IMG/VR virus record: IMGVR_UViG_3300012920_000051
Coordinates: 1 to 54,804 of that record
Origin: a virus
Length of the DNA: 54,804 nt
Strand: one strand, 5' to 3'
Below are positions 39,899 to 48,759 of this stretch, in pieces. The notes beneath the pieces are model-generated. The model saw only the letters and a list, made by a program, of their open reading frames with translations. It had not been told where the DNA came from and did not search any database. A program made the position numbers and the translations under genes. How positions within the stretch are numbered: position 1 is the first letter of the stretch; the number at the start of each line of letters is the position of its first letter.

Positions 39899-41610
39899 GG
39901 TCAAAACAAACAGAGCTGAAGATATTCTCTCGCGATACCGTCGTTGAGACTAACCCATATATTAATATTGAGGTAGTTAAGGCACAAGGCTCTACAAGTA
40001 CAGGAATGATCTCTCCATTTCTTAGAGAACGCTTGCATAGCTTTAAAATGGTGCTTGACCGCAGGAAGCGCCCGAAGGCTACCGCTGTCTTTCAATTCGA
40101 AGACTTTAAGGTCTTAAACCCGTCTCAGCAGTCTACTATTGTGGTGAACGATGTGTCTTTGGGCAATAATATTGTCCCTCATGAGAAAATCCCTGATTTA
40201 GACGTATACGACGTGGGTGCCGATATCTTAAGCGAGATCATGCCTTTAGACGCATCCGTTAAAATCCATCTAGGGTATGTCAACTCATACAAAGAGTTTG
40301 GCCCTTTTGATGTTGTAGAGCATGATGTGCGTTATCGTCGTGGCGGGTCTGAGGTCACTGTTCAATTCGAGGCTTTTGGCAGATCTAAGAGCTCCACTAA
40401 CCAAGAGGTGTTCTCTAATGGCTCTATCTATGATGTACTCGCGCAATTAGCATCACGAGAAGGTTTATCGCTCGCGTTCACAAAGAGAGAACTAACTGAG
40501 CTTGTCAAACAGGCTGCCCTTAACACAGACGAATATTTTAGCTCCCCTGTTACCGATGACCAACAGATCTTTAACGCCCTAGATCAATTAACCGCGTTGG
40601 AGCTTGAGAAGTATCTTGACGTAAGCCCTGAGAGTCCGATCATCATCCCGGCAGGACACATCGCCATTCAACAACTGCATTCTATATTCGCCAATCTAGG
40701 GCTTACAATTAACGTCGCTCCTGATGGGCGTATTGACGCGCAGAGCATCTTCTCTACGCCTACTAATCCTCTGATACGCCTCGTCTATGGTGAAGAGTTA
40801 ATACACCCACAAACAGGGGATGTGACTCAACCCAATGTGAGCGACATTAACTTTGAGGTGTCTAAGCCTAAGATGTCTTATTTAAAGAAGCTCGTTAATC
40901 GCGCCGTTAACAACGCCGTAGGAGCAAAAGGCAATCGTCAAAAGATGAATGGACGGCAAGTTACTGGACAAATCCCTGTCTCTGGAACTACGGCCTCAAA
41001 TCCTGTTACTAACACTAAGGGCAATACAGGGTCTACTTCGTCGAATGCTTCTGTCCCCAATACGCCTCAGACTAAAATTACAGCAGACAAACAGAGTTAT
41101 CTTAAGACGACTATCGCGCGAAGACGCTTAAAAGGAGAAGTGCTGTCGGCAAAAGTTACGCTCATGACCGGAACGCCTATCCCTTTGCCTTTGTATGCCG
41201 TAGAGGTGCTTTTAGACAGCACTTATTACTCTGGTAAGTACATTATAGATAACGTGACTCACAACTTGTCCAACACAGGATATAAGACCTCACTTAAGCT
41301 TATTAGACCGCCCAAGAAAAAGAAAAAAGGCAAGCCTTCGTCAAACGCCATGCAGACAATGAATGGGCGACAGGTAACTGGGCAGATTCCTGTTGCTTCG
41401 ACAACAGCCCCTAGTCCTGCGCCTACAACGCCCACTCCTACGCCTCCTCAGACGCCTACGCCCGCGCAGAGTGCGCCACCGCCTGCGTCGAAGAACGAAA
41501 AATTAGGCTCTGTGAGAACGCAAGAACTATCAAAAGAAGCAGATAGCGACTATGAGAGATACAAGCGTGAGAGGCAAGCAGCACAAAAGGCAGAGCAAGG
41601 ACAGAACTAA
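39895..41610 (+). CDS. Baseplate hub protein (gp27/gpD-like) with repeat-bearing linker
   Basis: This 571-aa protein has an N-terminal 340 residues that fit the hub fold of gp27 and late-control D proteins, with two beta domains and FGRSKSSTNQ near the middle. The motif MNGRQVTGQIPV occurs at residue 351 and again at about 489, bounding an inserted beta domain. The C-terminus is a Pro/Thr-rich linker then a charged helix. Hubs are trimers that hold the spike. It overlaps the spike gene by one base. Confidence 0.72.
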   Translation: MRSKQTELKIFSRDTVVETNPYINIEVVKAQGSTSTGMISPFLRERLHSFKMVLDRRKRPKATAVFQFEDFKVLNPSQQSTIVVNDVSLGNNIVPHEKIPDLDVYDVGADILSEIMPLDASVKIHLGYVNSYKEFGPFDVVEHDVRYRRGGSEVTVQFEAFGRSKSSTNQEVFSNGSIYDVLAQLASREGLSLAFTKRELTELVKQAALNTDEYFSSPVTDDQQIFNALDQLTALELEKYLDVSPESPIIIPAGHIAIQQLHSIFANLGLTINVAPDGRIDAQSIFSTPTNPLIRLVYGEELIHPQTGDVTQPNVSDINFEVSKPKMSYLKKLVNRAVNNAVGAKGNRQKMNGRQVTGQIPVSGTTASNPVTNTKGNTGSTSSNASVPNTPQTKITADKQSYLKTTIARRRLKGEVLSAKVTLMTGTPIPLPLYAVEVLLDSTYYSGKYIIDNVTHNLSNTGYKTSLKLIRPPKKKKKGKPSSNAMQTMNGRQVTGQIPVASTTAPSPAPTTPTPTPPQTPTPAQSAPPPASKNEKLGSVRTQELSKEADSDYERYKRERQAAQKAEQGQN

Positions 41611-43007
41611 TGTTTGGACCTACACAGATCGCTGAATCTTTAGAAGGGAGGCACTATGGCTTCCACGCAAGCGTCGTTAAAGAGATTGACGATCCAGAGT
41701 TATTGGGCCGCATTCGGGTCTTGTGTCACTCTGCTTACGGCGATAGCTTATCGCCTTGGGTGATGCCCTGTTTCCCTTTTGGCTTAGGCGTAGGAACAGG
41801 ATCTGTGTCTATACCGCCTGTAGACAGCTATGTTTGGATTACGTTTGAAGAGGGATCATTGGAGTCTCCGATTTACATTGGAGGGTTCGCGCTCACTGCC
41901 GATCTAGGGCGTGATTCGGACGGAACGCTCTTAGAGGAATCTGATTCTCATCAGAACAACCAATCGCCTCTTCCTGTCCACGCTCAGGGCTTGCCTAATG
42001 GCTCTGATCTTGAGGGATGCGTCCGAAACTTCCGCAACGTGCCTCCATCTAGTTTTGCGGGTCAATATGGCAAGGTGAGCACGACGCGTACTCAATCGGG
42101 CCATGTAATAGAGCTCGACGACACTGAAGGTAATGAGCGCATCTTTATCCATCACGGCGCTTCGGGTACCTACTACGAGATACGTCCAGATGGGACGATA
42201 TGCGAGGTTACAGAGGCGTCTAAGGTCATCTATAATGGAGGGCAATCATCTGTCCACTCAGGGCCATCTGATGCGTCCTATGATGATGAGATGACTGAGG
42301 TGTTTGGAGGCGCGTACAGCGGAACGTACTTATCGAGATTTGCTGTTCGTTTTGGATTAGATGATGACTCGCCTTCTGTTTCGATAGACTCAGGGATTGT
42401 CCGCGCTGAGGTCAATGACCTTACTATGAACGTCACAGGCTCTGCTTTACTATCTGCGTTCTCTTCTGTGGATATAAACGCGGGGGATGGCGTGACTGTT
42501 ACAAGCGGGGGATCACGGACTGATTTATCTGTTGCGGATCATAAGATCACTGCGCTTAATGGGTATGACCCCACGCAACTTAGCAACGGAATAGAGATTT
42601 CTTCACAGGGTGGTGGGCTATCCGCGACAAGCTCCGACCCTACGGGGTCGATCTCATTAGGGATAGAGGCGTTTCAAATAAGCAACGACGTTGTGTTGGG
42701 TAATCTTTCGTTACCTTCTGCGACTAGGCGTTCTCCTGTGGCTATTCCTCTTCAAAAAGAGGGCGTTGTTATGGGTAGTCAACTACAACTCGCCCTTTCA
42801 GCGCTTATAGGCATCCTTGAGGTGTATGCCGGAACACTGTCATCGGGAGGCTCTACTCCTGGGTTTGGAGGGCCTAATCCTGTTTTGGCTACCGCTAACG
42901 TAGCGCTCGCCACAGAGCTTGGATTATGGGCATCCAAATACGCGACCCCGCTACCTCCTAGAGCTCAACCGTTCTATGCAAGCGATACTGTATTCGTGAG
43001 CAAATGA
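41610..43007 (+). CDS. Baseplate spike/assembly protein V (gp5/VgrG-like OB fold)
   Basis: This is a 465-aa protein. An N-terminal OB-fold is visible as HYGFHASVVKEIDDPELLGRIRV then WVMPCFPFG and VWITFEEGSLESPIYIGG, the gp5/gpV pattern. The middle has GHVIELDDTEGNERIFIHH and GTYYEIRPDG, typical of the beta-helix entry. It likely forms the membrane-piercing spike with the upstream hub. Confidence 0.87.
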   Translation: MFGPTQIAESLEGRHYGFHASVVKEIDDPELLGRIRVLCHSAYGDSLSPWVMPCFPFGLGVGTGSVSIPPVDSYVWITFEEGSLESPIYIGGFALTADLGRDSDGTLLEESDSHQNNQSPLPVHAQGLPNGSDLEGCVRNFRNVPPSSFAGQYGKVSTTRTQSGHVIELDDTEGNERIFIHHGASGTYYEIRPDGTICEVTEASKVIYNGGQSSVHSGPSDASYDDEMTEVFGGAYSGTYLSRFAVRFGLDDDSPSVSIDSGIVRAEVNDLTMNVTGSALLSAFSSVDINAGDGVTVTSGGSRTDLSVADHKITALNGYDPTQLSNGIEISSQGGGLSATSSDPTGSISLGIEAFQISNDVVLGNLSLPSATRRSPVAIPLQKEGVVMGSQLQLALSALIGILEVYAGTLSSGGSTPGFGGPNPVLATANVALATELGLWASKYATPLPPRAQPFYASDTVFVSK

Positions 43008-43038
43008 CTTTTAGAAAACTACGGAGAAACCTGTCATG
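43006..43038 (+). promoter_or_regulatory. Phage-specific motif abutting the fibre start codon
   Basis: GACTTTTAGAAAACTA, ten bases including GGAG, TGTCATG. The ATG is the start codon at 43036. Confidence 0.58.
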
Positions 43039-43980
43039 TCATTAGCAGACAAACTACAACAGGCCGATATAACTAGCGTTGGGCAGGATATTCCCGCTAC
43101 TAGCCCTGCCTTTAAGGTTATACGTAAGCACGCAGAGGACTACGCCGACGCCATTAAGCAAGAGATTATTAAATCCGCGCCACAGGCGATCTCTACTACT
43201 GTGATTCAGCAGGTGCAAGGCGAAAGCTCTATAGATCTATCGGGCGCACAACCGAACGATTTGTTGACCGTCGTTGGTGGAGAGATTGCCTTTATACCGA
43301 GAGGCTCGCTCACTGAGCATCAACACCCGCCGCAAGAGATCCCCACGCCTTCGTTTATAGAAAGTGAGGACTCTGCGACAAGGGTTGATTCGTCCTCCGA
43401 AGAGGTACAGATCATAACGAACTCTCTTACGAGATTCACTGTTACTGATCAGGGTCATCTCCTCCCCATGTTAAACTCCCGATACGACTTGGGCAGCGCT
43501 GAGAGAAAGATTAGAAACCTCTACCTTAGCGACAACTCTCTGTACCTTGGCGACCATCACGTCTTTGCTGATAACAATCGGCCTTATTTTGATGACAAGG
43601 CAATAGACCGCGAGGTCTATACGTGGATGGCGTCTTTTGAGCCGAACTACGGGCAACTCGCATTCTACCCGATGTTTTCAGGACTTGGCAAGTTTGAGAT
43701 CGCGCACAAGAATATTAACCTAGAGTCTATTGCTGTATGGGTAATCACTGATGGGCAAAAGAGCGCCGACGTAACCATTCACATCGCATATGGGGCTACA
43801 GGATCTGAACAAACCTATAGCTTTACTGTGAGTGCCTCCGGCTCTGTCTCTTCGCAGGTATTCACTCCCGATAGCTCTGTGATCTTACTGAAGGGCCAAC
43901 TCGCCTCTATCTCTGCGTACTCTTCTATTCAGATCGACGCGATCGGCATATCTATGCGCTTAGTTGAAATTACAACTTAA
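43036..43980 (+). CDS. Tail fibre/spike-like protein
   Basis: This is a 314-aa protein. The segment LNSRYDLGSAERKIRNLYLSD matches a motif found repeatedly in phage tail fibres just before beta-helical or knob domains. The first 75 residues are helical and may trimerise or attach to the baseplate; the last 110 look like a beta-sandwich. It is followed by a sigma70-type promoter, so it ends this operon. Confidence 0.68.
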   Translation: MSLADKLQQADITSVGQDIPATSPAFKVIRKHAEDYADAIKQEIIKSAPQAISTTVIQQVQGESSIDLSGAQPNDLLTVVGGEIAFIPRGSLTEHQHPPQEIPTPSFIESEDSATRVDSSSEEVQIITNSLTRFTVTDQGHLLPMLNSRYDLGSAERKIRNLYLSDNSLYLGDHHVFADNNRPYFDDKAIDREVYTWMASFEPNYGQLAFYPMFSGLGKFEIAHKNINLESIAVWVITDGQKSADVTIHIAYGATGSEQTYSFTVSASGSVSSQVFTPDSSVILLKGQLASISAYSSIQIDAIGISMRLVEITT

Positions 43981-43988
43981 AAATAAAT

Positions 43989-44055
43989 TTGCTAAGAAAA
44001 ACAGATCTTGTTATTATATATACATCTCATGTGATTAACCTTTAATAATAATCAC
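43989..44055 (+). promoter_or_regulatory. Sigma70-type promoter with leader hairpin
   Basis: TTGCTA (43989-43994), 17 bases, TATTAT (44012-44017), nearly identical to the 9140 copy. The leader has GTGATTA-N11-TAATCAC (44031-44055). It is a second entry point within the late region. Confidence 0.7.
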
Positions 44056-44092
44056 TTACGATGTAACCCTTGTCTCAACGGAGATTAACTCT

Positions 44093-44605
44093 ATGACACA
44101 ATCATTATCTCAGCACATGTTCCCGCTGAGCGACGTTGCCCATAAGGGCCTTAATCCTGCACAGATGCATGCCTTAATCGCAGATAAACTGATCACTGAT
44201 GACTTCTCTTCTAAGGAGCGCTACGCCTTAGCGCCTTTTATTCGCATCATTGGCATTCCTGATAACTACCAAGAGATTTACTCTGCGATGTGGGATGAGA
44301 ATGTTGTTGATCGCGAGACGTTATTGTCTGTGATCTTCCACAGCCGAGAGGGTAGACGGCGCTTTGAGGCAATGACTGAGGAGCAACGTATCGCCACGGC
44401 TACGCCTTGGATCTATCCTATGATGGAGCTTGCTTCCGTTGAGGAGTTTCCGGCGCATGCACTTGCTTCGCTCTATAACGCTACGACTAAGAGGCACCGC
44501 CCCACTTTGGTTGCTAAGATGGAATCTATTCGTTACGCCGTAGGCGCTCCCACTTCTGTATATCGGCACTGTTTCTCGTTACAGGGCTTCGCGCTCCCTC
44601 ACTAA
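44093..44605 (+). CDS. Unknown phage protein
   Basis: This is a 170-aa protein with CGGAG before ATG 44093. It is helical throughout, with no recognised motif. It is unusual in lying in the middle of the baseplate region under a sigma70-type promoter with a leader stem, so it may be expressed at a different time from its neighbours. Confidence 0.6.
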   Translation: MTQSLSQHMFPLSDVAHKGLNPAQMHALIADKLITDDFSSKERYALAPFIRIIGIPDNYQEIYSAMWDENVVDRETLLSVIFHSREGRRRFEAMTEEQRIATATPWIYPMMELASVEEFPAHALASLYNATTKRHRPTLVAKMESIRYAVGAPTSVYRHCFSLQGFALPH

Positions 44606-44615
44606 GGATATAATC

Positions 44616-44789
44616 ATGGCACAGTACATTAAATATGTTGACGGAGATGTTCTCCGAATTGACGTTCAGCGCAACGGCAACGAATGGGTTGTAAGAGTCT
44701 ACAATACAGATGATGAGGTGATTCATTACACTAAGTTTAGCTACAACCCCGACTTGAATGACATCAACAGCTCGTTGTACCTATGGTGA
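44616..44789 (+). CDS. Small unknown protein, 57 aa
   Basis: A short frame with AAGGATA before ATG 44616, closing at 44789. The peptide has alternating beta-like sequence (KYVDGDVLRIDVQ, then WVVRVYNTDDE) and no Cys. It is tightly spaced after the 44093 gene in the same transcript. No function is recognised. Confidence 0.55.
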   Translation: MAQYIKYVDGDVLRIDVQRNGNEWVVRVYNTDDEVIHYTKFSYNPDLNDINSSLYLW

Positions 44790-44851
44790 CTATGTATTGA
44801 ATAACGTGTGTCTTTAAGGTAGCCTGAACTTGCTATCGAAAGGACACTGTT

Positions 44852-45241
44852 ATGACCCGCGACCAGGACTATAAGACGCTCTCTGAGAGACATTCGCCCT
44901 CTGGGTGGGGCGCTGTACAGACTCCTGAAGAGAGAAAAGTTTCCGAAAACTACCCTACAATCTGTAACGCAACGCCTCCTTGGGTCAAAAAGGGGCAGGA
45001 CGCAAAAACGTACCTCGCCCCGATTACTGAAACCTTTACTGAGATCAACCTCGCGTTGCGTGAAGATGAAACCGCTCTAGAGAATCTATCTCCTGAGAAG
45101 CTTGTTAATGCTATAACCCGCCTAACCGAAACGGCGGGTTTTGTTGTATCTGCTAAGGAGCTCGCTAAAGTAAGGGCTCTACTCGCGCTCGCTAACAAGG
45201 AGCAGACAGATGTCTCAAAGAGATTACGACACTCTAAGTGA
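44852..45241 (+). CDS. Unknown protein with embedded promoter motif
   Basis: This is a 129-aa protein with AAAGGAC before ATG 44852. The first 40 residues are polar, and the rest is helical (EDETALENLSPEKLVNAI and similar). The AAAACTA motif is embedded at 44938-44966 in a different reading frame from the 10651 and 31188 copies, which shows the DNA motif rather than a peptide is conserved. It overlaps the next gene by 32 nt. Confidence 0.55.
   Translation: MTRDQDYKTLSERHSPSGWGAVQTPEERKVSENYPTICNATPPWVKKGQDAKTYLAPITETFTEINLALREDETALENLSPEKLVNAITRLTETAGFVVSAKELAKVRALLALANKEQTDVSKRLRHSK
44938..44966 (+). promoter_or_regulatory. Phage-specific motif inside a coding sequence
   Basis: AGTTTCCGAAAACTA, ten bases, TGTAA. 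It would serve the 45210 gene and the baseplate wedge genes. Confidence 0.55.
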
Positions 45242-46496
45242 TGACGAAAAGATTCGCGTCGCTACGCTACGCGCTCAACGCTATGGAGTTGGAAACCGCA
45301 CTGAGCAGCTTAATCGCGTTGGCTTAGACGAGAACGTCAAGACTCCCTCTCAAATATGGGATGATATACTCGCTAATCCCGACCTTTATGGATCTGTCCA
45401 AGCAGATTGGAACTCTTTTGGCCTCCAAGACTTGCCGGAGGCTCTCTTACAAGAGAACATTAGAGACACCCTTGACACCGTGAATGTCGCTATAGATGTC
45501 GTAAGAGAATTCATCTCTATATTGGAGACAATCGTTGATGCTGTTCTCTTATTGGCTATAGATGGTGCTAACCTGATCGCAGAGGCGTTCAACATCGCGA
45601 TCCTCGCTTTACAGGCTTTCGTTGATCTCTTTGGCGCGACACAAGTGTCACTCATCTCGGGAATACCTTCTACGATTAAGAGCGCTAAGACTTTACCACT
45701 CGCGCTCCAAGAGATCTCACAATCTTATTTTGATATGGCTGATCACCGCCGACCCACAAGCAGATCTGAGAGCGACGCACACCTGTTCTTAGGGTTGTTC
45801 GTTACGGCCCCCACGATACACGCGCTCTCTGAAGCTTGGGAGGTGTTTAAGGCTCTGATGCCCCCTAGCCAAAGATTTCAATATAACAACATAGACACGT
45901 ACAACGCCATAACGAGCTATCCGTATGACATGTACCAAACAGGCCAAGCGCAAGCGCCTAATTGGTCATCTGCACAGCTTAAAGATCTTCAACCCTTTAA
46001 GACTACTGTTGATGGCTTAATATCATTGACCAACGCGCTCAAGGTAGGCAAATCTTATACAGAGGCTGTACGCACACAATTGAATATCATAAAGCGACGT
46101 GTAGACTATGTTGAACAGACCATACAAAAAATCTTAACGATGATACAGGGCTTTATCGCTGTAACAGAAAGCCCAATTCAGACGCTCACCGTGTATGGAA
46201 CCGGAAATATAGAAGGCGTCGCTGACACTATTGGGAATGCACATCGCCTCGCGACTTATCCGTTAAACCTAGAGGCGCCTGTTGAGAAGACTGCCTATTT
46301 AGGGTTTCACTTTGTGTTAGGCGTAGGCCGAGCAGCCGATGTTATACGCGCAGCATTTAAGATCACTAACATGGCCCAAAACGCGCAATGGAGCGAAAAC
46401 CTAAAGACGGCAACTAGCGCTACTGATCAAGGTGCTGTTAACATCGCACAGCGCGCTGATGATATTAACTTTATTTGGAATACAAAGGGTGAATGA
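45210..46496 (+). CDS. Large unknown baseplate-region protein
   Basis: This 428-aa protein overlaps the preceding gene by 32 nt. Residues about 90-170 contain long amphipathic to hydrophobic helices (TIVDAVLLLAIDGANLI, then FNIAILALQAFVDLF), unusual for a soluble structural protein. The rest is helical. It may be a membrane-active or chaperone-type tail protein. It is coupled to the gp25 gene by a 4-nt overlap. No family is recognised. Confidence 0.55.
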   Translation: MSQRDYDTLSDDEKIRVATLRAQRYGVGNRTEQLNRVGLDENVKTPSQIWDDILANPDLYGSVQADWNSFGLQDLPEALLQENIRDTLDTVNVAIDVVREFISILETIVDAVLLLAIDGANLIAEAFNIAILALQAFVDLFGATQVSLISGIPSTIKSAKTLPLALQEISQSYFDMADHRRPTSRSESDAHLFLGLFVTAPTIHALSEAWEVFKALMPPSQRFQYNNIDTYNAITSYPYDMYQTGQAQAPNWSSAQLKDLQPFKTTVDGLISLTNALKVGKSYTEAVRTQLNIIKRRVDYVEQTIQKILTMIQGFIAVTESPIQTLTVYGTGNIEGVADTIGNAHRLATYPLNLEAPVEKTAYLGFHFVLGVGRAADVIRAAFKITNMAQNAQWSENLKTATSATDQGAVNIAQRADDINFIWNTKGE

Positions 46497-46873
46497 TGTT
46501 GAACGTCACTAAGGGTCTATCTTATCCGTTATCATTTGGCGCTAACGGCGGGCTTGCGCGCTCATCTGGATCTCAGAAGATTTTAGCGAATATCAAGAAC
46601 ATCGTGACTACGCGCCTTGGAGAGCGCTACATGGCGCGCGACCTTGGCACAAACATAGCGAGTCATCTCTTTAGCAACATTGGCTCTATACCGTTCGCTG
46701 TATTAGCGACAGATGTACGCACCGCAATTCAGAGATATGAGCCTCGCGTACAGGTGATCTCTGTACAGATCAAACAATCTGAGAGCGAAGAGTCTACTCT
46801 AAAGATTAATATCATTTACAAGGTTAAGACACTTGGGTTAAGCCCGGAGGTGTCTTTAGATTTTGAGGTTTAA
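46493..46873 (+). CDS. Baseplate wedge protein gp25-like
   Basis: This 126-aa protein matches the gp25/GPW family: KILANIKNIVTTRLGERYM then LGTNIASHLF and the EPRVQVISVQI strand. These proteins link sheath to baseplate and nucleate sheath assembly. The position before the gpJ-like gene is standard. Confidence 0.9.
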   Translation: MMLNVTKGLSYPLSFGANGGLARSSGSQKILANIKNIVTTRLGERYMARDLGTNIASHLFSNIGSIPFAVLATDVRTAIQRYEPRVQVISVQIKQSESEESTLKINIIYKVKTLGLSPEVSLDFEV

Positions 46874-46875
46874 CG

Positions 46876-48759
46876 ATGCGCGCGATAGAATCCACTACCC
46901 TTAGCGGTTTACCATTTCAGCTTGATGTCTCTGCGAGAGACTATGTGTCTATCCGGGACGCTCTGATTAGATTCATCTCTGATATTACCCCTGAATGGAC
47001 AGACCGCTCTCCGGGCGACTTAGGCATGAATCTCTTAGAGGTCATGTCTTACGTAGCAGACACGCTCAACTACCATATAGATCGCGCGCAAAACGAGAGT
47101 TACCTTACTACCGCGCAAGAGTTGCAAAACGTCAAGGCGTTGTTGTCGCTTATTGGCTATGAGATGTCTACAGGAGCAGGCTCAACTGTGCCTATGTGTA
47201 TCGTGTGTGATCGGCCTGTTAACATCCCTGCGGGAACACGCATCACGGCGCAAGGAGTTTCAGGTGCTTTTGAATTTATTAATCCTATTAATATAGCGGC
47301 TGCGGGTGTATATGCACCATCGAGTGTTGTGGCGATAACCCAAGAGGGTCTTGGGGGAATCCCCGTCACGGCAAATGACGATTTGGTCGCATATTATGGA
47401 AGCACTGTACAAGAGTTGTTGGGTACTTCTAATGGTCGTGCCTATCAGGTTTTCACTCTATCCAATACAGACGTATCATTCTCTTCTGTTGCTCCGCTTT
47501 ATTTGGAATGTGATGGAGAAATTTACGAGCCTGTATCTAACTTTATAGATGCAGAGCCCGACTCTGCGGTGTTTGTTTACTCTATAGACGCGAACGGTGT
47601 TGTGTCTGTGCGCTTTGGTGACGGCGTATCGGGTAAGATACCTACTGTAAATCAAGAGATCGCGGCGTCATACCGGACTGGTACCGGTTCAGTATCTAAC
47701 TCTTTTGGTGTTAATACGATCGTCACGCTATCTAGCTCTATTATAGGGATACAACGTATCTTTAACCCGGTGACGCCTTCGGGCGGTCTTGATGCTGAAT
47801 CTATATTTGACGCTAAGATCAACGGCCCTCTATCGCTTAGAGCGCTCGACCGCGCCGTAACCCTAGAGGATTACGAGACTTTGGCTCGCCTTACTCCATC
47901 AGGAGGCGTCATGAATGCGCGGGCTGATGGCTCTGATCCTTACCGCGTCAAGATTTACATATCTGCACAGGGGGAAAATCCCATACCTTCAGGTCGATGG
48001 TACTCTGAGATAGAAGCTGGTACAGGTCTTCTTGGGGCTGTAGGGCGTTGGCTGATCACTCGTAAGCCTGCTACAGCTCAAATTGAGGTTCTCGCCCCTA
48101 CAGCGGTGCGTTTGTTTATGCGACTGCGCGTGAACGTCAATCGGAATATACTTCGTGAGGAGGTCCGAACGAACGTCTTAGAGAATATACAGACCATGCT
48201 TGACCAGGTTAACGACGTATTTGGAAAGAGCCTTCACTTATCACGATTGATCCAAGTAGTTGAAAACACAAGAGGTGTTGACTTCCTGAATGTATTAGAG
48301 TTTAGGCGCGTACCTGAGCTTTATTATATCAAGGGCTCTGAATACTCGCCTATTGGCGCATCTATTGATGTAGAGCAATTTGACACCACTGTATCTGAGC
48401 GTTATGAGATTGTTTGGCGTAACTCGTATCAATATACTCTAAGGTCTTCAAATTACGGGGATATAAGAGATTCTTACTCTGCGAGAGTCGCTACAGTGTT
48501 TAATGTAAATACTGATTCTAACGTATTTTTCTATAACTTTCAAGAGACTGAAGACATCCCCGCGCGATCAAGGCAGATCACCCTTTCGATCAATCTTGGG
48601 AACAACACTCCATCTCGAGGAGATGTTTGGGGCTTCGCTGTTGATTCTGCTGTTGGCAACATCAATCTCCTCCCTAGCGAAATCGCTGTGCCTTCGCTAA
48701 CCGCAGATCAACTTCTCGATCAGGCTTCATATCAAATTGAGATTCTTGGAGGAATCTGA
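46876..48759 (+). CDS. Baseplate J-like (gp6-like) wedge protein
   Basis: This is a 627-aa protein. RSPGDLGMNLLEVMSYVADTL-type sequence near residue 40 (read as DRSPGDLG then LLEVMSYVAD), and the region LSLRALDRAVTLEDYETLA, are characteristic of the baseplate J family that forms the wedge backbone. It overlaps the next gene by one base. Confidence 0.88.
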   Translation: MRAIESTTLSGLPFQLDVSARDYVSIRDALIRFISDITPEWTDRSPGDLGMNLLEVMSYVADTLNYHIDRAQNESYLTTAQELQNVKALLSLIGYEMSTGAGSTVPMCIVCDRPVNIPAGTRITAQGVSGAFEFINPINIAAAGVYAPSSVVAITQEGLGGIPVTANDDLVAYYGSTVQELLGTSNGRAYQVFTLSNTDVSFSSVAPLYLECDGEIYEPVSNFIDAEPDSAVFVYSIDANGVVSVRFGDGVSGKIPTVNQEIAASYRTGTGSVSNSFGVNTIVTLSSSIIGIQRIFNPVTPSGGLDAESIFDAKINGPLSLRALDRAVTLEDYETLARLTPSGGVMNARADGSDPYRVKIYISAQGENPIPSGRWYSEIEAGTGLLGAVGRWLITRKPATAQIEVLAPTAVRLFMRLRVNVNRNILREEVRTNVLENIQTMLDQVNDVFGKSLHLSRLIQVVENTRGVDFLNVLEFRRVPELYYIKGSEYSPIGASIDVEQFDTTVSERYEIVWRNSYQYTLRSSNYGDIRDSYSARVATVFNVNTDSNVFFYNFQETEDIPARSRQITLSINLGNNTPSRGDVWGFAVDSAVGNINLLPSEIAVPSLTADQLLDQASYQIEILGGI

